Below, piece after piece: positions 9,048 to 18,164 of a DNA stretch of 64,000 nucleotides; position 1 is the stretch's first letter; the number at the start of each line of letters is the position of its first letter. Below the pieces are notes generated by a model that was given only the letters and a program-made list of their open reading frames with translations, did no database searches and was not told where the DNA came from. The position numbers were made by a program, and so were the translations under genes. Location of the stretch: positions 103,906 through 167,905 of the forward strand of contig JAHDBA010000003.1 of NCBI GenBank assembly GCA_020630615.1, written 5' to 3'. This stretch comes from Myxococcota bacterium. Its GTDB lineage: Bacteria > Myxococcota > UBA727 > JAHDBA01.

Positions 9048-9104
9048 CACACTTGCAATTTATAAGCTTTTTCAAATCGCAACCCTCGCATAAGAAACGA
9101 TAAT

Positions 9105-9581
9105 TCAGTGGTGACCTTCGTCGTGATCCAAGTCATAAAGGAGACTCGCATCAACCACGCCAGGTTTCTTCTTCTTAAAGGCACGCAAGGGTGCTGCACC
9201 TGGGTTTTTCTCTTCATGTTCCGCAACCAGCTCATCGCGAATGGTAAAGTTGTCCTTAATCGGATCAACGTACCCTCGAGAACCAAGGTCAATTAGGGAA
9301 AACACTACGAAAATTGCAAAACAAACCAAGGAAAACGCACCAATTGCGACATTGATTTTATGATCAAACGCCAAATGCATGAAAATTCCAGCAACGAGCA
9401 GCGCCTTTATCGTTGCGATCGCCATCGCAACCGGGACATCGAAAGGCCCGAGATCGAACTGTGCGGTTGCCACAGTTAAAGCGGTCAAAAAAATTAACGC
9501 TGAGAACACGCCATAATAGACGGCCTTTGGCATGACATGCGGCGCTGGAGCATCAACATTGTGAAAAGGTAAAAGTGCCAT
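9105..9581 (-). CDS. ctaF: caa3-type cytochrome c oxidase subunit IV
   Basis: A small membrane subunit (158 residues) of the heme-copper oxidase, with three hydrophobic helices (about 20-40, 52-72 and 78-100). The helix pair containing VAMAIATIKALLVAGIFMHLAFD is typical of prokaryotic COX4 proteins. The polar C-terminal 50 residues, rich in Glu, Lys and His, are longer than in most relatives. Last gene of the operon, 18 bases after ctaE, just before the terminator at 9018-9047. Confidence 0.9.
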   Translation of the reverse strand: MALLPFHNVDAPAPHVMPKAVYYGVFSALIFLTALTVATAQFDLGPFDVPVAMAIATIKALLVAGIFMHLAFDHKINVAIGAFSLVCFAIFVVFSLIDLGSRGYVDPIKDNFTIRDELVAEHEEKNPGAAPLRAFKKKKPGVVDASLLYDLDHDEGHH

Positions 9582-9599
9582 AATAATCTCCCAAATGCC

Positions 9600-10262
9600 T
9601 TAGTGAATCAAATACAAGAGTGGGAAGAGGAAAATCCAAATCAAGTCAACCAAATGCCAATACAGACCGGAGAGCTCGATAGGTTCGAAGTAATGCGGGC
9701 CAAAGTCACCGCGTACAGAGCGATACAGCATGCAGCCTAAAATGATCATCCCGATGACCACATGAATCCCATGCAACCCCGTCATTAAGAAGTAAATCCC
9801 AAAGAAGAGCTGTACTTGATCGGGGTTAGGGATATTCACCGAACTGGCAGTAAAATATTCCCCAGGCAACAAGCCAATATGAAACTTATGAGAGTACTCT
9901 AGATATTTGATAACGAGAAAGGCGCCCGCACATACTATTGTAATGATAAGGTGTAACTTGAGCCACTTTTGATCATTCACTTGTGCTGCACGAATCGCAA
10001 GCGCAACCGTCAAGCTCGACGTTAACAGCACAACCGTATTGATTGCCCCCATGGTGGTATCAAGATAGTGATGCGCCGTGACATAAACTTCAGGGTGCAG
10101 ATTTCGATACACAATATATGCACAAAACAAACCACCAAAGATAAGTACTTCTGTCGCTAAGAATAGCCACATTCCCATTTTTCCAGCCTCAAGTTGCTGG
10201 TTTGGTGTTCCCCAGTGGTGTCCTAAGGGAAACTTTCCTGTCGTAACGGTACCATGTCCCAT
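9600..10262 (-). CDS. ctaE: Cytochrome c oxidase subunit III
   Basis: A 220-residue subunit with five membrane helices, the short prokaryotic form lacking the two N-terminal helices. Family signature: KMGMWLFLATEVLIFGGLFCAY, then the GLHGIHVVIGMI helix, and the end segment SGLYWHLVDLIWIFLFPLLYL with the conserved Glu/His pattern. It supports proton uptake and stability of subunit I in the inner membrane. It sits between ctaD and ctaF. Confidence 0.96.
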   Translation of the reverse strand: MGHGTVTTGKFPLGHHWGTPNQQLEAGKMGMWLFLATEVLIFGGLFCAYIVYRNLHPEVYVTAHHYLDTTMGAINTVVLLTSSLTVALAIRAAQVNDQKWLKLHLIITIVCAGAFLVIKYLEYSHKFHIGLLPGEYFTASSVNIPNPDQVQLFFGIYFLMTGLHGIHVVIGMIILGCMLYRSVRGDFGPHYFEPIELSGLYWHLVDLIWIFLFPLLYLIH

Positions 10263-10293
10263 TTCTTACTCCAGTTGCAATCGCTCGTGGCGA

Positions 10294-11943
10294 TTATGCA
10301 GTCTCGCTTGTTTGTCCATCTCGCACAGCAAGACTTTCCAATGTGTCAGAGGATTCCGGCGCGTCGTAGTCATATGGACCATACATAACTACAGGCTGAC
10401 CGATGAAGTTGTGCTCTACCGGTGGCGTCGCCGTATGTGTCCATTCAAGTGTGCGCGCATTCCAAGGATTGTCCAATGCAAAGTTTGAACCACGAAGTGA
10501 CATCACAAGGACCACGGCTCCCATGGTGAAGAAGGCCCCAAGCATGTATGCACCTATCGTAGACATTTGATGAAACTTCTCATATTGCTCAATGTACTGA
10601 TAGTAGCGACGAGGCATTCCCTGAGCGCCCATGATAAACTGCGGCAGAAAAGTCACCATAAATGAAACACCAACACCAGCTGCTGCAATGCGTCCCCACT
10701 TCTCATTGTACATCTTGCCTGTTATCTTGGGCCACCAATAATAGATACCACCCATAAAGGTCATTAGCGTTCCACCCATCATCACGTAATGAAAATGAGC
10801 AACAACGAAATAGGTGTCATGCAAGTGGACGTCAACAGACATCGTACCCAGGTGGAGCCCAGTTAGGCCACCAATCGTAAAAAGGACCATAAAGTTCAAT
10901 GCCCAAATCATTGGAGTATTAAGACGGATAGACCCATGACGTAACGTATAAAGCCAGTTAAATACTTTTACCCCAGAAGGAATCGCAACCAAGAACGTTA
11001 AGAAAGAGAATATCATTGCGATAAGCTCAGACTGCCCCGACACAAACATATGGTGTCCCCAAACAATGAACGAAATCAGAGCAATCGCTAAGGACGAAAA
11101 TGCAATAAACTTATAACCAAAAATCTTCTTCTGAGAAAACACAGCGATGAGCTCTGACTGCACAGCCATGCCCGGGAGGATCATAATATAAACCGCGGGG
11201 TGCGAATAGAACCAGAAGAAATGTTGAAAGAGTACAGGGTCACCACCGAGGTTTGGATTAAAAATACCAATACCGACCATGTTCTCCATAATCAGAAGTA
11301 GAAGTGTGATACCCAATACCGGGGTTGCCATAACTTGAATGATAGAAGTGGCGTAAATCCCCCAAACAAAGAGAGGCATACGAAACCAGGTCATTCCCGG
11401 GGCTCGCAGCTTATGAACCGTGACGACAAAGTTCATTCCGGTAAGAATCGAAGAAAAACCAAGAACAAAAGCCGCAAAGGTCATCCACACGACAGAACTT
11501 CCCTGATTTGAAGAATAAGGTGTGTAGAATGTCCAACCGGTGTCGACGTGGCCAAAAATTATGGTACAAAGCGCAATAATTGAACCTGTCCAATAAATAT
11601 AAAGACTCAGCAAGTTTAGTTTCGGGAAGGCAACATCTTTGGCGCCCAACATTAAAGGTAGAACAAAGTTGCCGAGTGCCGCTGGGACACTTGGTATTAT
11701 CACCAAGAACACCATAATAACACCATGCAAGGTAAAGAAGCTGTTGTAAGTGTCCGCACTAAAAAGATCCCCTTTTGCGGTAAAGAGCTCTGTACGAAAT
11801 AGAATCGCAAAGGTTCCGCCAGCCAAAAAGAAGAAAAGCACAGAGGCTAGATACATAAGACCAATACGCTTATGATCAATCGTCACCAACCAAGACTTGA
11901 GGCCTTTGGTCGCATTTAAATATGTTGCATTTGAATCGCCCAT
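10294..11943 (-). CDS. ctaD: Cytochrome c oxidase subunit I
   Basis: Catalytic subunit carrying heme a and the heme a3-CuB oxygen-reduction site, about 12 membrane helices in 549 residues. Visible ligands and channel residues: [12 protein letters not shown] with the low-spin heme His, [16 protein letters not shown] with the cross-linked His-Tyr pair, GHHMFVSG with the two CuB His, and [17 protein letters not shown] with the heme a3 and heme a His. The start at 11943 is chosen because GAGAGG lies nine bases upstream and MGDSNATYL begins the family-like sequence; the frame is open 34 codons further but overlaps ctaC. Its start lies inside the intergenic region just past the ctaC stop at 11954. 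Confidence 0.97.
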   Translation of the reverse strand: MGDSNATYLNATKGLKSWLVTIDHKRIGLMYLASVLFFFLAGGTFAILFRTELFTAKGDLFSADTYNSFFTLHGVIMVFLVIIPSVPAALGNFVLPLMLGAKDVAFPKLNLLSLYIYWTGSIIALCTIIFGHVDTGWTFYTPYSSNQGSSVVWMTFAAFVLGFSSILTGMNFVVTVHKLRAPGMTWFRMPLFVWGIYATSIIQVMATPVLGITLLLLIMENMVGIGIFNPNLGGDPVLFQHFFWFYSHPAVYIMILPGMAVQSELIAVFSQKKIFGYKFIAFSSLAIALISFIVWGHHMFVSGQSELIAMIFSFLTFLVAIPSGVKVFNWLYTLRHGSIRLNTPMIWALNFMVLFTIGGLTGLHLGTMSVDVHLHDTYFVVAHFHYVMMGGTLMTFMGGIYYWWPKITGKMYNEKWGRIAAAGVGVSFMVTFLPQFIMGAQGMPRRYYQYIEQYEKFHQMSTIGAYMLGAFFTMGAVVLVMSLRGSNFALDNPWNARTLEWTHTATPPVEHNFIGQPVVMYGPYDYDAPESSDTLESLAVRDGQTSETA

Positions 11944-11953
11944 TCTTAACCTC

Positions 11954-12991
11954 TCACTTTTGCTCTTTAATGAACTTGATGACGCTCTTGATCTCATCTT
12001 CATCCAACTCTTGTGCAGGCATTGAAGGTGGGTAGCCCTCAACAATCTTAGCGTTTGGATTTAGGATAGATTCTTTAATGTAGTTCTCATCGACAGTTAC
12101 GGATGAACCGCCTTCGATTTTTTCTTCTCGGCCCCACAAGCCCTTGAAGCTTGGTCCTACTTTCTTGCTACCATCAAGACTATGACACGCCTGACAAACA
12201 CCACTATAGATGTTTTTCCCACGCTCAAGCGACACACCACCACAACTCACCTTTTCTTTCGATTTGAGCCAAGCATTAAACTCGTCAGCCTTCACAAACC
12301 TTACTTCAGCCAACATCTGACTGTGGGAAGTACCACAAAATTCGGTACAGAAGAGTGGGTAGGTGCCTTCTTTACCCTCTGGGGCTTCCACCCAAACAGT
12401 ATTATAGCGCCCTGGGATGACGTCACCCTTTTGCCGAAAGTTTGGAAGATAAAAGCTGTGAAGCACATCGGACGATGTCATAAGAAAGTTTACAGCGCGA
12501 CCGGTCGGTAGCAAGAGTGGCTCATTAAAGGAAACCTTTGTTTCGCATTTTGTCGCGTTTCCTTCAAAATCTTCATTGTAAGAGAACTCCCAGCCCCATT
12601 GGTATGCTCGAACACCAACCTCCATAGCATTGTTGGGCTTGATGCGCATGTCCAAGTAACCTTGGAACCCGTAATAAAACATCACAAAAAGAATAATCAG
12701 TGGCCCACCCGACCATAATATCTCCAAAAAGAAGCTATGGTCATGTTGATTGAGGGCCTTATCACCAACGCTCTTACGGTTGTATTTCCAGGTGTAATAC
12801 CACATTGGGAATATGATCGCTGCAAAGAAAACAACGCTAATAATTGTAATCCAATTATAAAGCCAATCGACATTCTCGAAGAAGCCACCCACCCCGTCTG
12901 GGATCCAGTATTCATTTTCGGCAGGCACTTTATAGTGAACCATTTTATCAATCAGATTGTTTGAGCCTTCTTTCATAGCCTTCCCCATCAA
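11954..12991 (-). CDS. ctaC: Cytochrome c oxidase subunit II fused to cytochrome c (caa3 type)
   Basis: A 345-residue electron-entry subunit. Two N-terminal membrane helices (about 45-70 and 95-115) are followed by the CuA domain, with ligands in DVLHSFYLP, the [12 protein letters not shown] loop (two Cys, Glu, His, Met), and then a C-terminal cytochrome c domain with heme site CQACH and an axial Met in PPSMPAQ. A fused heme domain is the mark of caa3 oxidases and lets the enzyme take electrons without a free cytochrome c. No lipobox or cleavable signal is obvious; the first 15 residues look like an unusual N-terminal extension. It follows the Sco chaperone, which would load its CuA centre. 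Confidence 0.96.
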   Translation of the reverse strand: MMGKAMKEGSNNLIDKMVHYKVPAENEYWIPDGVGGFFENVDWLYNWITIISVVFFAAIIFPMWYYTWKYNRKSVGDKALNQHDHSFFLEILWSGGPLIILFVMFYYGFQGYLDMRIKPNNAMEVGVRAYQWGWEFSYNEDFEGNATKCETKVSFNEPLLLPTGRAVNFLMTSSDVLHSFYLPNFRQKGDVIPGRYNTVWVEAPEGKEGTYPLFCTEFCGTSHSQMLAEVRFVKADEFNAWLKSKEKVSCGGVSLERGKNIYSGVCQACHSLDGSKKVGPSFKGLWGREEKIEGGSSVTVDENYIKESILNPNAKIVEGYPPSMPAQELDEDEIKSVIKFIKEQK

Positions 12992-12999
12992 TCACATTC

Positions 13000-13926
13000 T
13001 TAAATAATCTTGTTTCGCTTGCGCTCACCGAGCCACATCAAGCCGAGCCAAATCATCAGCCCCATGATAGTAAAAATCCCGACAAGTTTAAACACACCGA
13101 AAATGTACACACCATATTTCTGTGCATCCGGCTCATAACGAAAACAACTTAGAACTACCTGGTCCACCACACTGCCAATTTGGCCCTTTGCCGACTCAAT
13201 CAACGCCAGACGTAAGTCCTTTGCATCAAATGTGAGGCCCCAAAGCGTTCGTGTCAGCACGCCCTCTGGCGATACGATGAATATTCCTGCGGCATGAGCG
13301 AACTGCTGAGACGCTTCATCCCACGCATAACCAAAACCGAGTTCGCTTGCCAATCTATCGATTTGGTCCTGCTCACCAGTATGAAAATGCCACCCTTCTC
13401 CACTTTTAACTCCAAGCGACTTTAGATAATTCCTTTTCTTTTTAGCAGCGAGTTCAGGTTTTTCAGCAGCATCAATCGTCGAGACAAGGAGGTTAAAATC
13501 CTGACCGCTCTCTAGGCGAATCTCGCGCAGCGACTCAACGGTAGCATTCATAACTAAAGAACAAAGCATCGGACACTTATAATAGCCCAACACAACAACA
13601 GAGGGTCTATTCTTTGCTCCGAAGCGGCCATCCTTGAAGTAATCTCCAAAATAAACGGTCTCGCCTTTATCATTTACAAGCTTGATGTCACCAGAGACTT
13701 GTGCACCAACTTTATTGACAATCACCGAGCCTTCGGGTCGGACCTTTTTATCTTGTAAGCCGACATTGACACTTCCAGGTGCTTTATTAGTGCCAACTAG
13801 ACGTTTCCCGTTCCGAATTGCGGGGTCTGCTGTTTGGTCTGCATAGCTCAGACTACAGCACAACATGATCGCAAGGACCACGCCACCTGAAAGTCTTTTT
13901 CTAAGACTATGCAATACAAAGGCCAT
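13000..13926 (-). CDS. SCO1/SenC family copper chaperone, membrane anchored at both ends
   Basis: A 308-residue protein with an N-terminal signal/anchor (about 15-30), a periplasmic thioredoxin-like domain with the copper motif in YYKCPMLCSLVMN (CxxxC), a distal His in the AHAAGIF segment, and a C-terminal membrane helix (about 275-300). Sco proteins deliver or reduce copper for the CuA site. The two-anchor form is known from oxidase operons of this type. It lies nine bases before the unknown 101-residue membrane protein and eight bases ahead of ctaC. A second Sco is encoded at 24283. Confidence 0.92.
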   Translation of the reverse strand: MAFVLHSLRKRLSGGVVLAIMLCCSLSYADQTADPAIRNGKRLVGTNKAPGSVNVGLQDKKVRPEGSVIVNKVGAQVSGDIKLVNDKGETVYFGDYFKDGRFGAKNRPSVVVLGYYKCPMLCSLVMNATVESLREIRLESGQDFNLLVSTIDAAEKPELAAKKKRNYLKSLGVKSGEGWHFHTGEQDQIDRLASELGFGYAWDEASQQFAHAAGIFIVSPEGVLTRTLWGLTFDAKDLRLALIESAKGQIGSVVDQVVLSCFRYEPDAQKYGVYIFGVFKLVGIFTIMGLMIWLGLMWLGERKRNKII

Positions 13927-13934
13927 CGTACGTT

Positions 13935-14240
13935 CTACTTCCCACCTGCAGCAACTACTGACTTCATTGCAGCATCTATTGCGTTTTGATTCGGGTTCGT
14001 ACCCGCCAGTGATTTCTCTGCACTCTCTTTCAGTAAATCGTTTGCGCTTGTAGTAACACTGTCTCGGTGGTTGTGACGAAAGCGTTCAACTTCCCACTGG
14101 AAGTACATAAACAGTGCCACAAGCGATGCAAACAATGCCCCCAAACCAATACCCAACCAAAGTGCGAGCATTGTCCCGGCGCTCGATGGAACATCTTCTT
14201 CATTGATAAGCTTGACTTCTACAGGACCATGAGAACCCAT
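13935..14240 (-). CDS. Small single-helix membrane protein between actF and sco
   Basis: A 101-residue product with a polar 20-residue start, one membrane helix (about 24-50, GTMLALWLGIGLGALFASLV), then a polar helical tail rich in Ala, Ser and Asn. No heme or metal motif. It lies between actF and the Sco gene with short gaps on both sides, so it is surely co-transcribed. ACIII of some bacteria contains a small single-helix subunit (ActG); whether this is its counterpart, an oxidase subunit, or an assembly factor cannot be told from sequence. Confidence 0.8.
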   Translation of the reverse strand: MGSHGPVEVKLINEEDVPSSAGTMLALWLGIGLGALFASLVALFMYFQWEVERFRHNHRDSVTTSANDLLKESAEKSLAGTNPNQNAIDAAMKSVVAAGGK

Positions 14241-14261
14241 GACACATCCTTTGATAAAAAT

Positions 14262-15500
14262 TTAGAACTGCTCTTGTCTAACAGCTTCTTCCAGTCTTGG
14301 GTCACCAATAGGAACAAGGTTTGTGCTGCGTTGAAACAAAGCGAAAAGTCCAAAGAAAATCCCAAACCAGCCAATCAGCGCGCAAAGGTCCGTAGCCATA
14401 CCGTGCCCAAAATGGTTGTAATGCACGTGACCATCAACCTTATGGTTTTGACCTGCCATAGGCATGATCAACCAGTATAAATCCAAGGCGTGCGCAATCA
14501 TGACGTAGATCGATGCCGCAATAAGTGCTCCATGATGTCGCTTGACATGCCTGGAAAGCAAAAAGAGAAAAGGGATAAAGAAATGAAATACCGGTAACAA
14601 CCAACTAAGCGGTGCCCAGCCATGGTGAACACGATGCAAATAAAATTCCGTCTCCTCAGGAATATTTGCGTACCAGATGAGAAAGAATTGTGAGAACCCA
14701 ATATATGCCCAGAACACAACGTGCCCAAAGATGAACTTACCGAGGGCGTGATAGTGGTGAATCGTAAACATATCCTTCACATAACCATTACGTTGAAGAC
14801 TCTTCGCAACAAGAACCATGAAGGTGTAGGTACCCAGCATTGAACCCGCAAAGAAGTAAACGCCAAAAATTGTCGAATACCAATGCGGCTGCAAACTCAT
14901 AATCCAATCGAAGGCCGCAAATGTCGTTGTCAATGCGTAAAACGGCATTCCCAAGGACGCGATAAAGCGGGAACTCAATGAGAGATCTTCATCCTCATGT
15001 CGCTCATCTTGAAGAAGCGAGTTGCGGCGAAGCTTCCACGATAAGAGCGTCCAAATGACTGTATAGACGCACGCTCGGAGTAACAAGAACTTAGTATTGA
15101 GGTAACCGGTTTTCTTTTGCAAAATTGCGTCGAGATGGTCTTCGTGTGTCCACGGGTATACATCGTGAGCAAAAACGAAAAGAAAAACAACCATCGCCAC
15201 ACCCAGAATCGGCAATGTCATCGCCATATTTTCTGCCATCCGTCGGACTGTGGTGGACCATCCTGCACGCACAATATGCTGAATGATAACAAACCCTAAA
15301 GCGCCAATTGCAATAGAAAAAACAAAAGACCACGCGAAGAGAAAGGAGTATGCTGCATGCTCTACGTTATGATTTAAACCCAGAATCGCCCATAGCGCAA
15401 AGCCGATAACCCCTAGGACCAAACCGATAATGTGTGCGGAGCCCCAGAATCCACCTTCAATTTTGATATCTGTCGGCGCTTGAAATGCTTGGTGTCCCAT
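14262..15500 (-). CDS. actF: Alternative complex III subunit ActF (NrfD-like membrane protein)
   Basis: A 412-residue polytopic protein with about ten helices, His-rich loops and an aromatic-rich sequence typical of NrfD/PsrC-like quinol subunits of ACIII. Recognisable stretches are FVFSIAIGALGFVIIQH, the TTFAAFDWIMSLQPHWYS segment and the FIFGHVVFWAYIGFSQF helix. In the known ACIII structures ActF is the second large membrane subunit, paired with ActC, and lies beside the quinol site or proton path. Two bases upstream of it ends actE. Confidence 0.94.
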   Translation of the reverse strand: MGHQAFQAPTDIKIEGGFWGSAHIIGLVLGVIGFALWAILGLNHNVEHAAYSFLFAWSFVFSIAIGALGFVIIQHIVRAGWSTTVRRMAENMAMTLPILGVAMVVFLFVFAHDVYPWTHEDHLDAILQKKTGYLNTKFLLLRACVYTVIWTLLSWKLRRNSLLQDERHEDEDLSLSSRFIASLGMPFYALTTTFAAFDWIMSLQPHWYSTIFGVYFFAGSMLGTYTFMVLVAKSLQRNGYVKDMFTIHHYHALGKFIFGHVVFWAYIGFSQFFLIWYANIPEETEFYLHRVHHGWAPLSWLLPVFHFFIPFLFLLSRHVKRHHGALIAASIYVMIAHALDLYWLIMPMAGQNHKVDGHVHYNHFGHGMATDLCALIGWFGIFFGLFALFQRSTNLVPIGDPRLEEAVRQEQF

Positions 15501-15502
15501 TC

Positions 15503-16165
15503 CTAGCCTCCTTGAAGCGCACTCGGCGCAGTAAAAGAAACATCTGACTTTTGCGACTTCATGAGCGCCCTTAAGTAAAGGACGATTGCCCAGCGATCCT
15601 CGACAGGAATTTGATCGGCATACGACGGCATATTGGGTGCATTAACACCGTTGGTAATTGCATCATAAAAGTGACCGACGGGTTTCTTCCATAACTTTCT
15701 TGCTGGATCGACAAAGCTTGGCGGCTTCACTTTTAATCGTCGAGCAACGGTCCCTTTGCCATCGCCAGCTTTTGAATGGCAAGGCGCGCAATAGATGTTG
15801 TAGCGCTCCTGTCCTCGCAACATCGTCGCTTCATTCACTTGAACTTGTTTGGGATAGGAGTTCACAAATGCACCAGCTGAGCTTTGACCTTTTATAAAAA
15901 TCGAGTCATTTCCCAAAAACACAGAGTCTTGCTGAGCATTACCCTTTAGCGTACGCGGAACAGAACCTTCGGGAGGTGTTTGCATCGCGCGACCATCGCT
16001 AAAAAAATCACTGTGTCGATACGGTTTAAGCTTCTCTTGCGTGTCCATATTCCAGTTCAGGTGAACTGGAGGCTGACTGGATTCCCATCCGCGGCACCCA
16101 GGCAAAAAGACAAGTCCCACAAAAGTCATTAAAGTAAAGCGCTGAACTAAAAACCTATAAAACAT
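15503..16165 (-). CDS. actE: Alternative complex III subunit ActE (monoheme cytochrome c lipoprotein)
   Basis: A 220-residue exported cytochrome c. The signal peptide ends in a lipobox (VFLPGC at about residues 18-23), so the protein is probably lipid-anchored facing the periplasm. One heme site, CAPCH, followed by SKAGDGKG; the axial Met is probably in NMPSYADQIP. It accepts electrons from ActA and passes them to the oxidase. The start at 16165 follows GGAGGA at a proper distance and one base after the actD stop; the frame remains open 31 codons upstream inside actD. Confidence 0.94.
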   Translation of the reverse strand: MFYRFLVQRFTLMTFVGLVFLPGCRGWESSQPPVHLNWNMDTQEKLKPYRHSDFFSDGRAMQTPPEGSVPRTLKGNAQQDSVFLGNDSIFIKGQSSAGAFVNSYPKQVQVNEATMLRGQERYNIYCAPCHSKAGDGKGTVARRLKVKPPSFVDPARKLWKKPVGHFYDAITNGVNAPNMPSYADQIPVEDRWAIVLYLRALMKSQKSDVSFTAPSALQGG

Positions 16166-16166
16166 A

Positions 16167-16733
16167 TTAGTCCTCCACCACTTCGACATGACTCGAACCG
16201 GAAGCCTTAAGTAAGGATTCAGTCTTTGACCAGTCAAACTTGTCATCCTTTGCTTCAATCATAATGAAAAATTTATCGTCACTAAACTTTTCAAAAGTTG
16301 GACTGTTAAAGGCTGGATGATGCCACCGCGGTAGTTTGCACAATGCCCATAGGCCAAAGAAAGTGCAGAACGCAGAAAAAAGAACCGTTAACTCGAAAGT
16401 TACAGGGATAAACGCAGGGATAGACAAGAGTGGCTTCCCACCAATATTAAGCGGATAATCGTACGCGCTTGTCCAAATCATAAAAAGCATCGCAAGCGTC
16501 GGCCCTGTCATACCACCACATAATACGATCCACGGAAGCTTTGATGCCTTCAGCCCCATTGCCTTATCGAGGCCATGCACCGGAAAAGGAGTGTTGGCAT
16601 CCCACTTTGTGTAACCCGCATCACGTACCTTTTCGCATGCATGATAGATCTCAGCGGGATTCTCATACTGTGCAAGTAGACCCCACTTTTCAACAACATT
16701 CTCAGTCAAAGATGTTTCGTGATGATTACTCAT
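16167..16733 (-). CDS. actD: Alternative complex III subunit ActD (DUF3341)
   Basis: A 188-residue membrane protein of the DUF3341 family. Its cytoplasmic N-terminal part carries the family signature [20 protein letters not shown] and the [16 protein letters not shown] stretch, followed by two membrane helices around 75-95 and 110-135. ActD bridges ActC and ActF in the complex. The start at 16733 has GGAGGT upstream and overlaps the last codons of actC, so translation is likely coupled. Confidence 0.94.
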   Translation of the reverse strand: MSNHHETSLTENVVEKWGLLAQYENPAEIYHACEKVRDAGYTKWDANTPFPVHGLDKAMGLKASKLPWIVLCGGMTGPTLAMLFMIWTSAYDYPLNIGGKPLLSIPAFIPVTFELTVLFSAFCTFFGLWALCKLPRWHHPAFNSPTFEKFSDDKFFIMIEAKDDKFDWSKTESLLKASGSSHVEVVED

Positions 16734-18162
16734 GGTTACCTCCATGCGCATAACCTTCCCAATGCGGGTCTGCCTGTGGCATTACAGCCTTCACTTCCGC
16801 AATCGCGATGACTGGCCAAAAACGGCAGAAGAGTAAGAACAAGGTAAAGAAAAGACCAAATGATCCAACGAACATGGCAATATCAATAGGAGTCGGAACG
16901 AAGTACTCCCAACTCGATACGAGAAAGTCATTCGCGAGCGATGTCACAGTAATCACGAAACGCTCGAACCACATCCCAATATTCACAAAGATGGATAAGA
17001 TAAAGGATATCGTCATGCTGGTACGAATCTTTTTGCTCCAGAAAAGCTGAGGTGTAATTACGTTGCACGAAATCATTGTCCAATATGCCCATGCGTATGG
17101 ACCAAAAGCACGATTGATAAAAGCAAAGCCCTCGTATTCGTTGCCCGAATACCATGCGATAAAGAACTCCATCGCGTAGGCGTATCCAACAAGGCTTCCT
17201 GTTACCAAGATAATCTTATTCATATTCTCAATATGATGAACAGTGATAATGTGTTTGAGACCAAGCCATTTTCGAGCTGGAATCGCCAGGGTTTGCACCA
17301 TCGCAAAGCCTGAAAATATCGCACCGGCTACAAAGTATGGAGGAAAGATTGTGGTATGCCAACCGGGTAACTGGGATACCGCAAAGTCGAAGGAAACGAC
17401 GGTATGAACAGAGAGCACAAGGGGCGCAGAGAAGCATGCTAGAATTTGGTATGCCTTTTCATAGTGCCACCAATGTCGCATCGAACCACGCCACCCAAGA
17501 GCTAGAGCACCGTATGCTTTTTGCGCAATGGGATGTGTTGCTCGATCACGTAGCGTTGCAAAGTCAGGGACTAGGCCCGTAAACCAGAAAAGAAGCGATA
17601 CCGTAAAATATGTTGAAACTGCAAACACATCCCAAAGAAGTGGTGAACGAAAGTTCGGCCACATTTCCATCTGGTTCGGTAGTGGGAAGAGCCAATACAC
17701 CGCCCAGATTCGGCCAACATGGATTCCAGGAAAGACCAACGCGCAAATAACAGCAAAAATCGTCATTGCCTCTGCATATCTGTTGATCGATGTTCGCCAA
17801 TTTTGCCTAAAGAGGTAAAGAATCGCTGAAATGAGTGTTCCCGCGTGCCCAATACCAACCCAAAATACGAAGTTAACAATAGGCCAACCCCAACCCACAG
17901 GATTGTTGTTGCCCCAGATTCCTGTTCCTTCCCAAATCAGATAGCCGATCGATGCTAAAAGCATACTTAGCAAAGTCAGAGCACCGCCTAATGCTGCCCA
18001 GAAAACCAAAGGTGTCTTAACGATCTTCGTCTCTGCGACACGACATACAGTCTCGGTAATATAGTGGAAATCATGATCACCACGAACAAGAGGCTCTCGC
18101 CCTTTGACTGGATCTTCAAGATTTAAGTCGCCATAGGCTTGTGATGAAGTGTCAATAGACAT
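16726..18162 (-). CDS. actC: Alternative complex III subunit ActC (NrfD-like quinol-binding subunit)
   Basis: A 478-residue polytopic membrane protein with about ten helices, the main quinol-oxidising membrane subunit of ACIII. Family-like stretches include [31 protein letters not shown] [14 protein letters not shown] and [19 protein letters not shown]. The C-terminal helix [18 protein letters not shown] and the short charged tail fit the family. Starts two bases after the actB stop and overlaps actD. Confidence 0.95.
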   Translation of the reverse strand: MSIDTSSQAYGDLNLEDPVKGREPLVRGDHDFHYITETVCRVAETKIVKTPLVFWAALGGALTLLSMLLASIGYLIWEGTGIWGNNNPVGWGWPIVNFVFWVGIGHAGTLISAILYLFRQNWRTSINRYAEAMTIFAVICALVFPGIHVGRIWAVYWLFPLPNQMEMWPNFRSPLLWDVFAVSTYFTVSLLFWFTGLVPDFATLRDRATHPIAQKAYGALALGWRGSMRHWWHYEKAYQILACFSAPLVLSVHTVVSFDFAVSQLPGWHTTIFPPYFVAGAIFSGFAMVQTLAIPARKWLGLKHIITVHHIENMNKIILVTGSLVGYAYAMEFFIAWYSGNEYEGFAFINRAFGPYAWAYWTMISCNVITPQLFWSKKIRTSMTISFILSIFVNIGMWFERFVITVTSLANDFLVSSWEYFVPTPIDIAMFVGSFGLFFTLFLLFCRFWPVIAIAEVKAVMPQADPHWEGYAHGGNHE

Positions 18163-18164
18163 GA

